Part shown: piece by piece, positions 1 to 9,141 of the stretch | Numbering within the stretch: the stretch's first letter is position 1 | Layout of the letters: each line of letters begins with the position of its first letter | DNA from: Aegilops tauschii subsp. strangulata | Taxonomy: Eukaryota; Streptophyta; Magnoliopsida; Poales; Poaceae | Assembly: GCF_002575655.3 (NCBI RefSeq) | Contig: NC_053036.3 | Span: 650,339,387 to 650,403,386 of the forward strand | Reading direction: 5' to 3' | Length of the DNA stretch: 64,000 nt | Made by a program: the position numbers and the translations under genes | Notes under the pieces: model-generated | Seen by the model: the letters and a program-made list of their open reading frames with translations, nothing else | What the model was told of the DNA's origin: nothing | Database searches by the model: none

Positions 1-1581
1 TGCTATGATATTCTGAGAGGTCATTGTTGTTCTCTCAAACGATTCCATGTTTGAAAGACATCAATTCTCTGAATTCCAACACGTTCGCCTGGACCAAGGA
101 TTTTACCTTCACATTTGAAATCTTCTAGAGTACTTGTATTCTCAGTTAATCTATCACCAGCATAAGCAATATCCACAGAGGGTTATACCTATGTTCTCTG
201 TAAGTAAATAAGAGAGTGGATTCCAATATATTACTCTTTCCATCAGTATACGGCGGTACCTTTTATTATAAGATGTCTGTCAATTTTATATAACTTTTTG
301 GATTTGCTCAATATGTGGCATGTACCTAGGACTATTCACTCAATGTGGTATGAGAACCTTTATGTTCCAATTGTTTCTTAGGATTGATACCAAGGCGAAC
401 TCTTTTTCAGAAATAGTATGTTCAAGGAAGTTTATTCAAGAAAGTTCGGAATATATTCGTCTCATTCCTCATGCTATATTACTATGGGAACCCGTCTATC
501 ATATAGCTATTAATATATCTCATCAGAAATCTGCCATGAGGATGGTCTATTCTAATCATTTATATGAAGAGTGTGTTCCTACAAACAATATCAAGAGGTT
601 CACACAGAGATATTAGCACATTACTCCAATGTATCTCCAGCTGCATTTGATGAGATTCTCAATGGCATACTACATTACATGATAACCTTTTCTGGTATAC
701 TACATTACATGATAACCTTTTCTGACATACATGTGAAGAATTACAAGGACATTCATCAACATAGATGAAAAATTAAACGCTGCAGCTCACATCCTGTAAT
801 TGTTTCTGTAGTATCTGGTTGGGAAACTCTATACTTTTTGTGCTCAATTTGCATTAACTAAAACGGATAAATTAGACTATTCTTATTTTGTACTTTGTCT
901 CATGTACAAACAAAAGAGCTATTTGAGGTCTCGGTGTTAATATTGAGATGCGGAAAGTGCTCTCCATGCGCTCTTTGCTCCTTAGTATGAAAAATCAACA
1001 ACAGTTCATGTTCTATGCAAGTTCTGCTACATGTCCATATAGGCTATTCCCTAATTGTAGTTTCATACGCCAAACATTTTTATTTTATTTATTCATTCCG
1101 GAGTTCAAGAATCAGGTAATGTTTACCCCTTAGTTATGAACTAGATCATGATTTATACATGTGCATTGGGGAGAGCGGGAGCGTCCCTGAGTTTGTCCGA
1201 ATATTTGGCACAAAGTGCACCAGTGATGTTCGCTTCTCCAACAACAAACAATTAATGATTAAGGGTGACATCTTGAATTTCTTGGCGGAAGTTGTTACAC
1301 AATAAATGACTACCAAGATATGAATGATATGAACATTTGTCATTAGTTAAGCTTGATATGAACAACACTCTTTTGCAATATATCGGCAGGGCCACGCATT
1401 ACAGATGCTTTTATCAACTAGATTATCCTATTTTTTAAACTTTTCACATCATTCTATCAAAGATTCAAGTAAACATATTTTTATATATTTGCTTTACTGA
1501 TTTCATGAATTAATTACTCCATAAATCCTCCTGCTAAGCAATGCTACAAATTCCCGCAGCTATGCGCGGGTTATCATCTAG
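1..1581 (+). mobile_element. Helitron, 3' part (5' end outside window or unseen)
   Basis: The right end has the usual plant Helitron 3' structure: a short GC hairpin (CCCGC at 1553-1557 paired with GCGGG at 1566-1570, 8-base loop), 7 bases, then CTAG at 1578-1581 followed by T. No 5' TC terminus was identified, so the left limit is unknown. The interior is AT-rich. The longest open frame (320-616, 98 codons) is not recognised and may be a captured fragment or chance. The 3' end is well supported; the assignment of everything to its left is inference. Confidence 0.6.
664..723. repeat. 30-bp tandem duplication
   Basis: Two adjacent 30-bp copies (664-693 and 694-723) sharing the core TACTACATTACATGATAACC. 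They differ at one base, so the duplication looks recent. It lies inside the Helitron-associated region. Confidence 0.85.
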
Positions 1582-1880
1582 TTTAACAATTTTCCAATAC
1601 TTGATTAACATTTTTGAAATACTTGTTTAACATTTTTTTTCAAATGCTTGATTAACAATTTTTTAATACACGATCAACTTTTTGCACACACATTGTATAT
1701 TTTGTGTATACATTTTCCGTACACATGTGACACATTTTCTCTATACATCCAACATTTTTCAAATGCCTGGCTAACATTTTTTAAATGTTTTATGTAAAGT
1801 GTTTATAATATTTATTTATAATATTTGGAAGTATAGACGAAAGTAAAAAAGGAAAAGAGCGAGACATAGGTGCGGCCGTC
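1582..1880. repeat. AT-rich low-complexity tract, no gene
   Basis: Iterated degenerate motifs of the type AACATTTTTCAAATGCTTG, with no supportable ORF. Such simple AT-rich iterations are common inside decayed DNA transposons of wheat relatives, but no termini were found here. Confidence 0.5.
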
Positions 1881-2185
1881 GGACTTTGATCTCGCCACAT
1901 AAGCTTTTGATCCACCCCCCCCCCCCCCCCCCCCCCCGGCATGAGCATGGCCTTCCGGCTCGACGACCTGAACACGAAGCTCGATGGTTGGGTCAGGCTC
2001 AGGCTGAGGATACAGATTTCGCCCCGAAAGCCCAGAAAAGCTAGAAACGCCTTTTTGTTAGTATACTTGCTACCCAGACCATTCCATCCCATCCCATTGT
2101 GTTGTGTAGGTTTGTCATAGTGACAGGGAATCCCTCTCTTCATTTGTGCAAAAACAAAAGCAAAAAACCGTGCATTGGCGAAAAA
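1881..2185. repeat. Macro-repeat unit 1, blocks A and B (first copy); 23-bp poly-C
   Basis: Block A (the 'agcttttgatc...' segment with the CGATGGTTGGGTC-type core) recurs near 5015, 15855, 33375 and 49250. Block B (the 'gtgtcacagtgccagggaa' type) recurs near 6370, 17250 and 33730. A 23-bp C run occupies 1915-1937 inside block A at the place where other copies read TCCACTAG. Non-coding. Diverged from the other copies. Confidence 0.6.
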
Positions 2186-2903
2186 AAGAAGGTGCAGGCC
2201 ACCAAGCTGGAAGCCGCGGCCGCCACCGCCATCGCACAACAAGAGGCCGCCATCGCGGAGAACAATGCCATCGTCGCTGCGGACACGAAGCAGGTCCCAC
2301 TCTACCTAGGTTTTGACAACCGCGGCTAGCACGGGCTCCTCTGCCTTTCATCCGGCACGGCCAGAGTCATCGCACACATCCACCACGACGCAGACGCTCG
2401 GCTTCCATCCCCACCCGCAAACTTCCAGTTTCTCCAGCTCTCTCGGGGACTATTCGTCGGAGGTGAGCATGATCGCGTCGGCTACGCCCGCGCCCGCTCC
2501 CATGGCCATCGACCTCAACGCCACACCTATGGCGGGCGGGTCGTCCACCGGGGGCCAGAGGAAACGGCCGCGCAAGATCCCCGCCGGCATGCATCCCGAC
2601 AGCCGCAATCTGTTCGACACAATGCCGGTGACCCCGGTCGACGATGACAAGGCCAACCATTTATAATGGAGAACATCATCTTTGAGGGCGGTGTGGGTGG
2701 CGCGGCATGAACTCTGGGCGATGGTATGGCCGCTGGCATGATCTCTAGCCGCGGGCCCCTTTTAAGTTCAAATTATTTTCTGCGCGGACGAGAATTGGGT
2801 CAGCCGGTTGGCGCACCGGTCGGCCACAGGCGGACGACGAGCATTCAACCGACCCAAACGGACAAATCGTGCGTTCTTTTGGATCGGCGGATTGGAGTTG
2901 CTC
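2186..2903 (+). mobile_element. PIF/Harbinger-type remnant, left end missing
   Basis: The segment ends at 2903 with GGAGTTGCTC, the same right terminus as the better-preserved Harbinger elements in this window, followed by TCA. It holds two GC-rich open stretches: about 2186-2329, Ala/Gln-rich with a segment reading AATAIAQQEAAIAENN, and about 2313-2666, with an M-A-I-D-L-N motif and a basic RKRPRKIP patch. They resemble transposon-associated ORF1-like proteins of grasses by composition only. Neither open stretch looks complete. No left inverted repeat is visible. Confidence 0.45.
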
Positions 2904-3176
2904 TCAGTGCAGCTAGCTGCCTTGGTTTCTCAATCCAGTCGGGTCCTGCCTAGCCTTTTGCCGTTTGCCTTAGCCTTGCCAGCACAAAAATTGGTTCGAT
3001 TACTTATGACTCCACCATACAGTAGTACAACTGTTAATCAATAATGCAGTATAGTATATCTCACCTCTCAGAGATAATTAACTGCTGGTAACTCCATCGA
3101 TCCATCCATCCTGTGGCTGCCTACATGGCTCCAACTCAGAGTCCTTTTCTTAGAGAGACCCCATTCACCGTTGCTG
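2904..3176. repeat. Macro-repeat unit 1, block I (C-like)
   Basis: Contains the 'gggtcctgcctagc' motif also found near 14700 and the 'gtagtacaactgttaatcaa' / 'ctccaactcagagtcctttt' series that recurs near 12830-12960 and 29180-29330. Non-coding; interrupted by the element at 3177. Confidence 0.65.
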
Positions 3177-3803
3177 GTCACTCTATGCGCTCGGTTTATT
3201 CGGTTTACATGGTTCGGTTTATACGGTTTTTCGGTTTATATGATACTAATACTTCGGTAAATACGATATGAAATTAAAATACGGTTTGGTTTCGATATAT
3301 ACCAAATTATTTAGGTATGGTTTCGATATATACCATAATAACCAAAGTTGACGCGAATTTGAAAATGGCATAATAATAAGTTGCAAATTTATGACTCAAA
3401 ACACATAATATATTTGACAAAAATAGTATATAACTATATATGTAAGTATATATGCATGCATTGATTCATCTATTGATGGTTATGGACGTGCTTAGCATTT
3501 TAAAAAGAGAAAAATGGCTATGTTACAAGAAAATTTATGTGCTCAGTAGGGAATTTGACTCATGTACAAGAAAAATGATAACTTGTATGGTTGTTCATCT
3601 CAAGAAATATAAATTTATTTTTACTTCGGTTTATTCGGTTAACCATTCGGCTTTTCGATATATACCATAAAAATCAAAGTTCAAATCGGTATGAAAAGTT
3701 CATACCATACCGAAACCAGAGACCATAAAAACCGTAAAATTGGTTCGACTCGGTTTATTTTCGGTATGGTTTTTCGGTTCGGTTTTCATATGCACGGAGT
3801 GAC
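3177..3803. mobile_element. CGGTTT-rich inverted-repeat element, family unknown
   Basis: The ends are inverted: GTCACTCTATGC on the left and, in reverse complement, GTCACTCCGTGC on the right (10 of 12 match). TTGCTG flanks both sides (3171-3176 and 3804-3809), a 6-bp target duplication. The paralogous block near 12960 reads an uninterrupted TTGCCGGCTGCTAG, which supports an insertion. Both sub-terminal regions are packed with CGGTTT/CGGTAT motifs. No ORF of note. The 6-bp duplication does not settle the superfamily. Confidence 0.7.
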
Positions 3804-4439
3804 TTGCTGGCTTCTGCTAGTGGTACAGACCATAAAAAGAAATCAGCTTCACCCACAAATTTAGGCACCCGTGGGCAGTCATCCATCAATCCGTCTGGCC
3901 ACGGCCATCAATCAATCATATAATGTGTTCGGTTTTTGGACGGAAATCTAGTTAGCAGAGACGGTGAAAAGGGTTAAGAAAAAGAGCCTGCACTCACTCA
4001 CTACTCTGGAGCACTCGCGCACTATTCAAGTTGACACGCGCGAGTAACCGTGGCGGGGTGTTTATTGAATCAATAATTCTAGGTCTAGGAAAGGAAAGGT
4101 GCTACGTAGCTTACTTAACCTTCCGTAAAATTCTCTCCTTCCCTGATTTTAACCGGGGTGGGCCGCAGCTGCTAATTCTGGCCTAATTAACTACCCCACA
4201 TCATCTTTTACGTAAAGTCCGAATTTAAGATGGAGGAGTCAATCTAGTCAATGGCGATGACGATGAACCGTCCGAGTAGGCGATGTGCAGCCTATGAGGG
4301 GCCTGACTGGTTGTGGGTGCCGCTTCTACGAGGGTCTGATCAATACAACAACAAATATTAGCCAACCTATATAATTTCTAGGGTGTTAACTTATGTTAGC
4401 CTATAAGATCAAGCTAGAATAAATGACAATTGAGTGGAT
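3804..4439. repeat. Macro-repeat unit 1, block F and following non-coding DNA
   Basis: Carries the 'tctggccacggccatcaatc' motif (near 3895) that recurs near 32070, 38115 and 48400, and 'gacggtgaaaagggttaag' matching 48705. From about 4060 to 4439 I see no gene and no recognisable element. Confidence 0.55.
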
Positions 4440-4524
4440 GGGCTCCTAGCAGCCTAGTGGCAAGAGCACGGATGTGTGCCTTGACAGACCCAAGTTCGAA
4501 TCCCATGGCCAGAATTTATTGATG
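4440..4524 (+). mobile_element. tRNA-derived SINE-like sequence
   Basis: An A-box-like AGTGGCAAGAGC (about 4455) and a B-box-like AAGTTCGAATCCC (4492-4504) have the spacing of an RNA polymerase III internal promoter. It is not a functional tRNA: I see no complete cloverleaf. No clear target duplication was found, so the ends are approximate. Confidence 0.45.
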
Positions 4525-4945
4525 CTTGCTAAAAAAATGCCTTTAAAGACCTTAAAATAACGTCGTTCTGTTAGATGTTTGCTCAAAAATGCCATTAGAC
4601 ACTGTTATTATCGGGTCAAACCCGTTGTCCATGTTATATGACCAAAATACTCATGGACCCAAATGTTAGCTCTCCCTCTATATCACAATGGCAAGTATGG
4701 GGCACACTTGTCAGGAGTGTAAGCGAGCGAAGAATTTTAGAGAAAAATAAGAACGCTGTTGGAGATCACGTGGGACCCACGGTTTACAGTAGTGAGGTAG
4801 AGGGAGAGCTGACATGTAGATCCTTGGGTATTTTAGTCATATAACATGGTAAAGGGGCTTCGAGCTAACAATAATGGTCTATAGTGGTATTTATGAGCAT
4901 GCGTCTAACGGAGCGATGCCATTTTTGAGCAGTTGAAACTCGTAA
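4525..4945. mobile_element. Fold-back MITE (long imperfect inverted repeats)
   Basis: The left arm (from about 4525, with 'gttagatgtttgctcaaaaa' and 'catgttatatgaccaaaata') is matched by the reverse complement of the right arm ('catgttatatgactaaaata', then 'gtctaacggagcg') over more than 120 bp. Non-coding. The exact ends and any target duplication are unclear; long arms suggest a Mutator-type MITE. Confidence 0.55.
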
Positions 4946-5422
4946 TAACAAAACTAAGTAGTAAAACGCAAATAGTAGTATAAATGATAAAACCCCATAG
5001 GGTTTTTTCACGCAAGGTTTTGATCTTTCCACTGGCCTTGAGCATGGCTAGCCCGTCTCACAAAACTCGACTGTTGGGCTAAGCTCGGGCTCCAGATTTT
5101 GGCTGAAGGCACTGCAAAGCCCAAAATGCCTAAAAACTAGAGTTTCAGTAGAAACGTTGGTACAGTAATATATTTATCCATTTATTACCCTGAAATGATC
5201 AAAATATTGGTTTTCATAGAAAAAGAGTTAAATATAACTAGGTTTGTAAGTACAATTAGCTTGAATATGCTTATGCATGTTTGCCTAAAAAGGAAAGGAA
5301 AAAGAGAAAGATAAGCAGGAAAGCCCTGCATCGCATCATCTGCACATCCACAGTGATCTGTGCCCGTGCCCATGCCCATGCCCGAGAGCATGCCTTTATT
5401 TCCTCCATGACTTGCTCCCTCA
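4946..5422. repeat. Macro-repeat unit 2, blocks A and G'
   Basis: Block A at 5015-5110 matches 15855-15960 and 33375-33460. The 'catcatctgcacatccacag' stretch near 5335 matches 16140 and 17010. Non-coding. Confidence 0.7.
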
Positions 5423-6216
5423 GGGTGTGTTTGGTAGGGTGCATGGAGGATGCATGAGGGCAAAAGTTTCCAATCCGACCCACTTTTGCTTGTTTGGTAG
5501 GGTGCATGGGCTCACCTGAGCTATGTCCATCTCATGCATAAAAGGGCCCTCAACCATGCTCATCTCATGCACCCCAAACAGGGTGCATGAAGGCAGCCAT
5601 GCTGGCCCTGACCCTCGTCCCCACCCACCAGATCACGTTCAGATATGTTTATATTTACAAAAAATGTTCAAATTTTGAAAAAGTTCAGAATTTTGATTTT
5701 TTAAAAAGTTTAAAATTTCAAAATTGTTTAAATTTTCAAAAAATTGTTTTGAATTTCAAAATTTGTTTAAATTTTCAATAAATGTTTTAAAAATTTCAAA
5801 AATGTTCGGAATTTAGAAAAATAAATATTTTTGAATTTTGAAAAAAATCATAATTTCAAAAAAATAAAATATTCAAATATTGTTTAAATTTTCGAAAGTT
5901 CATAATTTCAAATTTTTAAAATATGTTTAGAATTTCAAATTTTAATTAGTTTTGAAAAAATATTTAGAATTTCAAAAAAAAATTAAATTTGTTTTCATTT
6001 TGTTTCAATTTTGTTCATCATTCAAAAAATTAGAATTTGAAATTGTTCAGCATGTCTAAACACATGCAGGCTGCCAAACAAAGTCTCAGCTCAGCATGTC
6101 TCAGCGCATACATCACCGCCAAACAACAACAACTGCATGGACTCAGCATGTTTACACTGAGCATATATGAGAGGAGAACAACTAGACTAGGTTCATACAT
6201 GCTACCAAACACACCC
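5423..6216. mobile_element. MITE-like element with GGGTGTGTTTGGTAG ends
   Basis: The left end GGGTGTGTTTGGTAG is mirrored at the right end (CTACCAAACACACCC), with TCA on both sides (5420-5422 and 6217-6219). The sequence resumes in the order seen in the uninterrupted block near 38725 ('ctcacttgttcaggtttgc'). The 'gtttggtagggtgcatg' segment is repeated about 65 bp inside the left end. The middle (5640-6030) is AT-rich, built of degenerate AAAATGTTC/AATTTC iterations, with no gene. Tourist-like by end sequence; superfamily uncertain. Confidence 0.6.
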
Positions 6217-7830
6217 TCACTTGTTCATGTTTGCTGAGCTAGCCTGCAGCCGCAACAACACTGGATACTCCTGCTGGATTGGGCTCACTGGACGATGTAT
6301 GGCGCACGGAGGAGGGCTTTTGGGAAAAGATGACATGCTTTTTGTTGCAACCAAGGCCATCCCATACCGGTGTGTCACAGTGCCAGGGAACAATCTCTCA
6401 AACTCTCTCTCTCTCTCTTCTTGCTTTATCTATGGATGCAGAGCAAAAGCAAAGCATTTTTCTTGGCTAAAGAAGAATCGGGTTTGCTTTATGTTTAAAC
6501 GAGTCTTGTTTGCTTGCCACACGCACATACTTAGATAGATAAAGATACAGAGCCTCATACATACACATTCGAGGCAGCAGCTCGCAGAGCTGTAAAGAAA
6601 TGTTTAGATCACTACAGAGGGAGTACTTGACTGGCAAATATTAAGGCGGCGTAGTTAAACATCGGGCCAGGCTCCTCCCTGAGCTGCACGGCGCTTGACA
6701 AGCTTTTTATTTACTACTTAAACGCACGTCTGTCAGTGGCAGTGGCATGCCAACAGTTTCACTCTTTCTTGCAGTTGCAGGGATAAGAGATTCGTGGTTG
6801 CTACTTTCAGACTGCAAGTGCAGGGCCAGTTCTGTCTCTACGGCGCTTATAACTAAATCAAAGCTTAATTTGCTAGTACGTACTTGCAGGGATGGACGAG
6901 CAGGTTTTCTCACGCTAATCAATCGTTCGCTCGGACTTCTTTGTCAGAGCCCCATTGTTATTGTTACTGTATTAGGCATCTACAACAAGGGCACATATTC
7001 GGTCCTCGTATGGCACTTGGATGCTTGTAAAAGAAGAAAACATAAATAATCGCATGACAAAAATAAACTAAACCATCGTGTGTATAGTCAGCGGAAAAAT
7101 GGAAAAAATATTAAATCAGATAATTTGGGACACAAGTTTGAGCAAAATTGTGAAAAATCTGCTAAATGGGATAAATACTATCACGGGCGTGAAATCCACT
7201 CTGTTTTTTTTTTTTACTTGCCCTCTGGAAACTAGCTAGTAACTGATGAACCGTCCTTGAGATGCTAAATGTTGAATAATACTTGAACGTGGGGTGGATG
7301 ATTTTGAGTTGGGGGTGGGGAGTGGATCGTGGTGCTGATTATGATGATGGTGCAACAGGACATGGTAGGATGGACGGGAGAACCAAAAACTTTGGTCGCC
7401 TTGCCTCCAAATCATCTCCTCCACTGCAAATGTTGTGTGTTACCGATGACTCAAGCACAACATGGCTTACCAGACTCGTTGCATTTCAAGTAAGTGCATC
7501 CTCATCTTTATCTCAATCATTTCACACACCTCCGCTTTGCTTTGCGTCTGTTCTCGGTAAAAAAAAAAAACAGCTGTAAGACCTCACCTTTTTCATTATT
7601 TCATTGAGAACATGCATCCACTTCATTGCTGCATTTTTTAAACCAGAAAAGGCTAATATTATCTCGCTCAAATTTGTCCGCTTTGCGTCTGTTTTTCGGG
7701 TTGGCGCGAATTGTCACTCGGAGCTCCTTGGTGTCAGCAGCGGGGCGATTTTGCTAGCATCCTCTATTTTACGCGTGACCGGGTCATTATATATATATAT
7801 CTAATTTAATCTGTGATGATTAGTGATCGA
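6217..7830. repeat. Macro-repeat unit 2, blocks B-C-D-E
   Basis: Block B (about 6280-6590) is very close to 17150-17430. Block C (6600-6960) has 'gcagggataagagattcgtg' and matches 18250-18560 and 34190-34420. Block D ('agatgctaaatgttgaataa', 7260) matches 21410 and 36592. Block E (the 'ctttgctttgcgtctgttc' type, about 7535) matches 21640 and 36840. It has no convincing ORF. The TTA at about 6981 is the empty counterpart of the Harbinger insertion at 18815. Confidence 0.8.
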
Positions 7831-7969
7831 CTTTTTGGCAAATTTTGGACGATCACAATGCTGAACTGTTATGTGGCTTGGATCGGGTCCTGATGAACTC
7901 CTCGACATTGCCGGTCGTGATTGTAACCCTGGATAGTTTTGAGTAATACAAGTATTATCCCCAAAAAAA
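7831..7969 (+). mobile_element. 5'-truncated LINE 3' end (139 bp) with target duplication
   Basis: A short insert ending in a run of eight A (about 7963-7970), flanked by AGTGATCGA on both sides (7822-7830 and 7970-7978). The paralogous block near 38235 reads through without the insert. Poly(A) plus a 9-bp duplication is the mark of LINE-type retroposition. Confidence 0.7.
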
Positions 7970-8218
7970 AGTGATCGATTGCTAATGAACTTGCGTTGTG
8001 TCAAGACATGCTTGATGTGATTTGCTAGAGGAATGTTCTCACTCAAGGAGGGACTCTTTGTCTGTTCCTTTGCTGCTTCTGCTTTGACAGCCAGCGTCAG
8101 CTTCTTTGGACAGGAATCTATCCATTCAAAGTGCTGGTGCCCACTGAAAAAGAGTAAAGGGAATATACACCCAGTGAATGATCGTGGGGAGCGTGTCACG
8201 GGAGTATGAAAATACGTA
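7970..8218. repeat. Macro-repeat unit 2, block J
   Basis: Matches 38265-38330 and 48550-48620 ('tgtcaagacatgcttgatgtg' type, then 'aatgttctcactc'). No ORF. Confidence 0.65.
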
Positions 8219-8485
8219 GGGGCTATTTGGTTCCAGGCCTAACAATGACACACTTTGCTATATAATGTTGTCACACTTGCCTAAGGTTAATTCTTTAAAA
8301 TGAGAGTCACAAATTGGTAAGCCTAAGGAAATCTTGTCATCACTTTTTGAGTGTATATGATGTGGGATCCTAGTGTGCCTTGTCTAAAGTGTGGCTTAAA
8401 CCAAACAACCACCTAAGTTGATCAAACTTGATTAACCTTAGGTGTGGAAACCTTAGTCAAATTTAATCTCAAACAAAACAGCCCC
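8219..8485. mobile_element. Tourist-like MITE
   Basis: Ends GGGGCTATTTGGTT and (reverse complement) GGGGCTGTTTTGTTT form short inverted repeats around a 267-bp non-coding segment. The target duplication is not clear, so the family is tentative. Confidence 0.5.
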
Positions 8486-8719
8486 GCAATGACCATATTT
8501 ACTTGCCGGTGCAGTTTCTGTGGCATGTTGACTCACCATGCATGCGTGCATGAGATGCATTTCTTTTTCTTTTCAATGTAAACCCGGGAGGGAGTGGTAA
8601 AAAGTCACTCAGCTCTAGTAAGAAACTAGCTACTTTTATGCATGCATGCATGCTTGATTGTTCTTCCTTTTTCTTTGGAAGGAGGGAGAATAGGACATGG
8701 ATCATTGATAACCAAAACC
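8486..8719. repeat. Macro-repeat unit 2/3 junction block
   Basis: The 'gtggcatgttgactcaccat' series and 'agggagtggtaaaaagtcac' match 38515-38565. The ATGCATGCATGC run at 8638-8650 is a simple repeat. The following 'ggatcattgataaccaaaac' is the left flank of the LINE insertion and matches the uninterrupted sequence near 22510. Confidence 0.6.
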
Positions 8720-8747
8720 ATCCCTGGCAGAGAGATGCACAGGGGTT

Positions 8748-8832
8748 GTTTGCAAAGAGAGCCTTGACTCAGTGGTTGGGCATGCGATTGTGTAGCCTAG
8801 CGACCCGAGTTCAATTCCTATAATTGACAGGT
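8748..8832 (+). mobile_element. tRNA-like insert between 14-bp direct repeats
   Basis: GATGCACAGGGGTT occurs at 8734-8747 and again at 8833-8846. The 85 bp between them have an A-box-like TCAGTGGTTGGG (8769-8780) and a B-box-like GAGTTCAATTCC (8807-8818). This fits a SINE or tRNA-derived insertion inside the 5' part of the LINE, or a SINE that extends further to the right. It is not a functional tRNA. Confidence 0.45.
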
Positions 8833-9141
8833 GATGCACAGGGGTTTCCCCCGTTTATTGAGGATCAAGCTTGGTGTGTGGTGGAACCTATCATCAAGAA
8901 ATATCTTGATACTCATTTAAAAAAATTCTGAGGACCATGTTTATCTTGGTACTCATACTAAAATGGCCGTATGCATCCCTGGTTGGTGCAGAGGATGGGA
9001 AGTGAAAATCTCTCCCATTTTTAAGAACGACAAACATTACACCATGCTACTTCCGTTTCCAACAAGTACTAAAGATTGCAGCAAAGAGGATTTTGCTGGA
9101 CTACCCAGATTTACCTGGAAACTTAATTCACTTGTGCACGA

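Noticed and set aside
667..723. A CRISPR-like or satellite array
   Set aside because: Only two adjacent copies exist; this is a simple tandem duplication.
5587..6030. Phe/Lys/Asn-rich ORFs in the AT-rich tract
   Set aside because: They come from iterated low-complexity DNA; no protein features.
8748..8832. A tRNA gene
   Set aside because: Only A- and B-box-like motifs are present; no full cloverleaf with acceptor stem and anticodon loop can be drawn.
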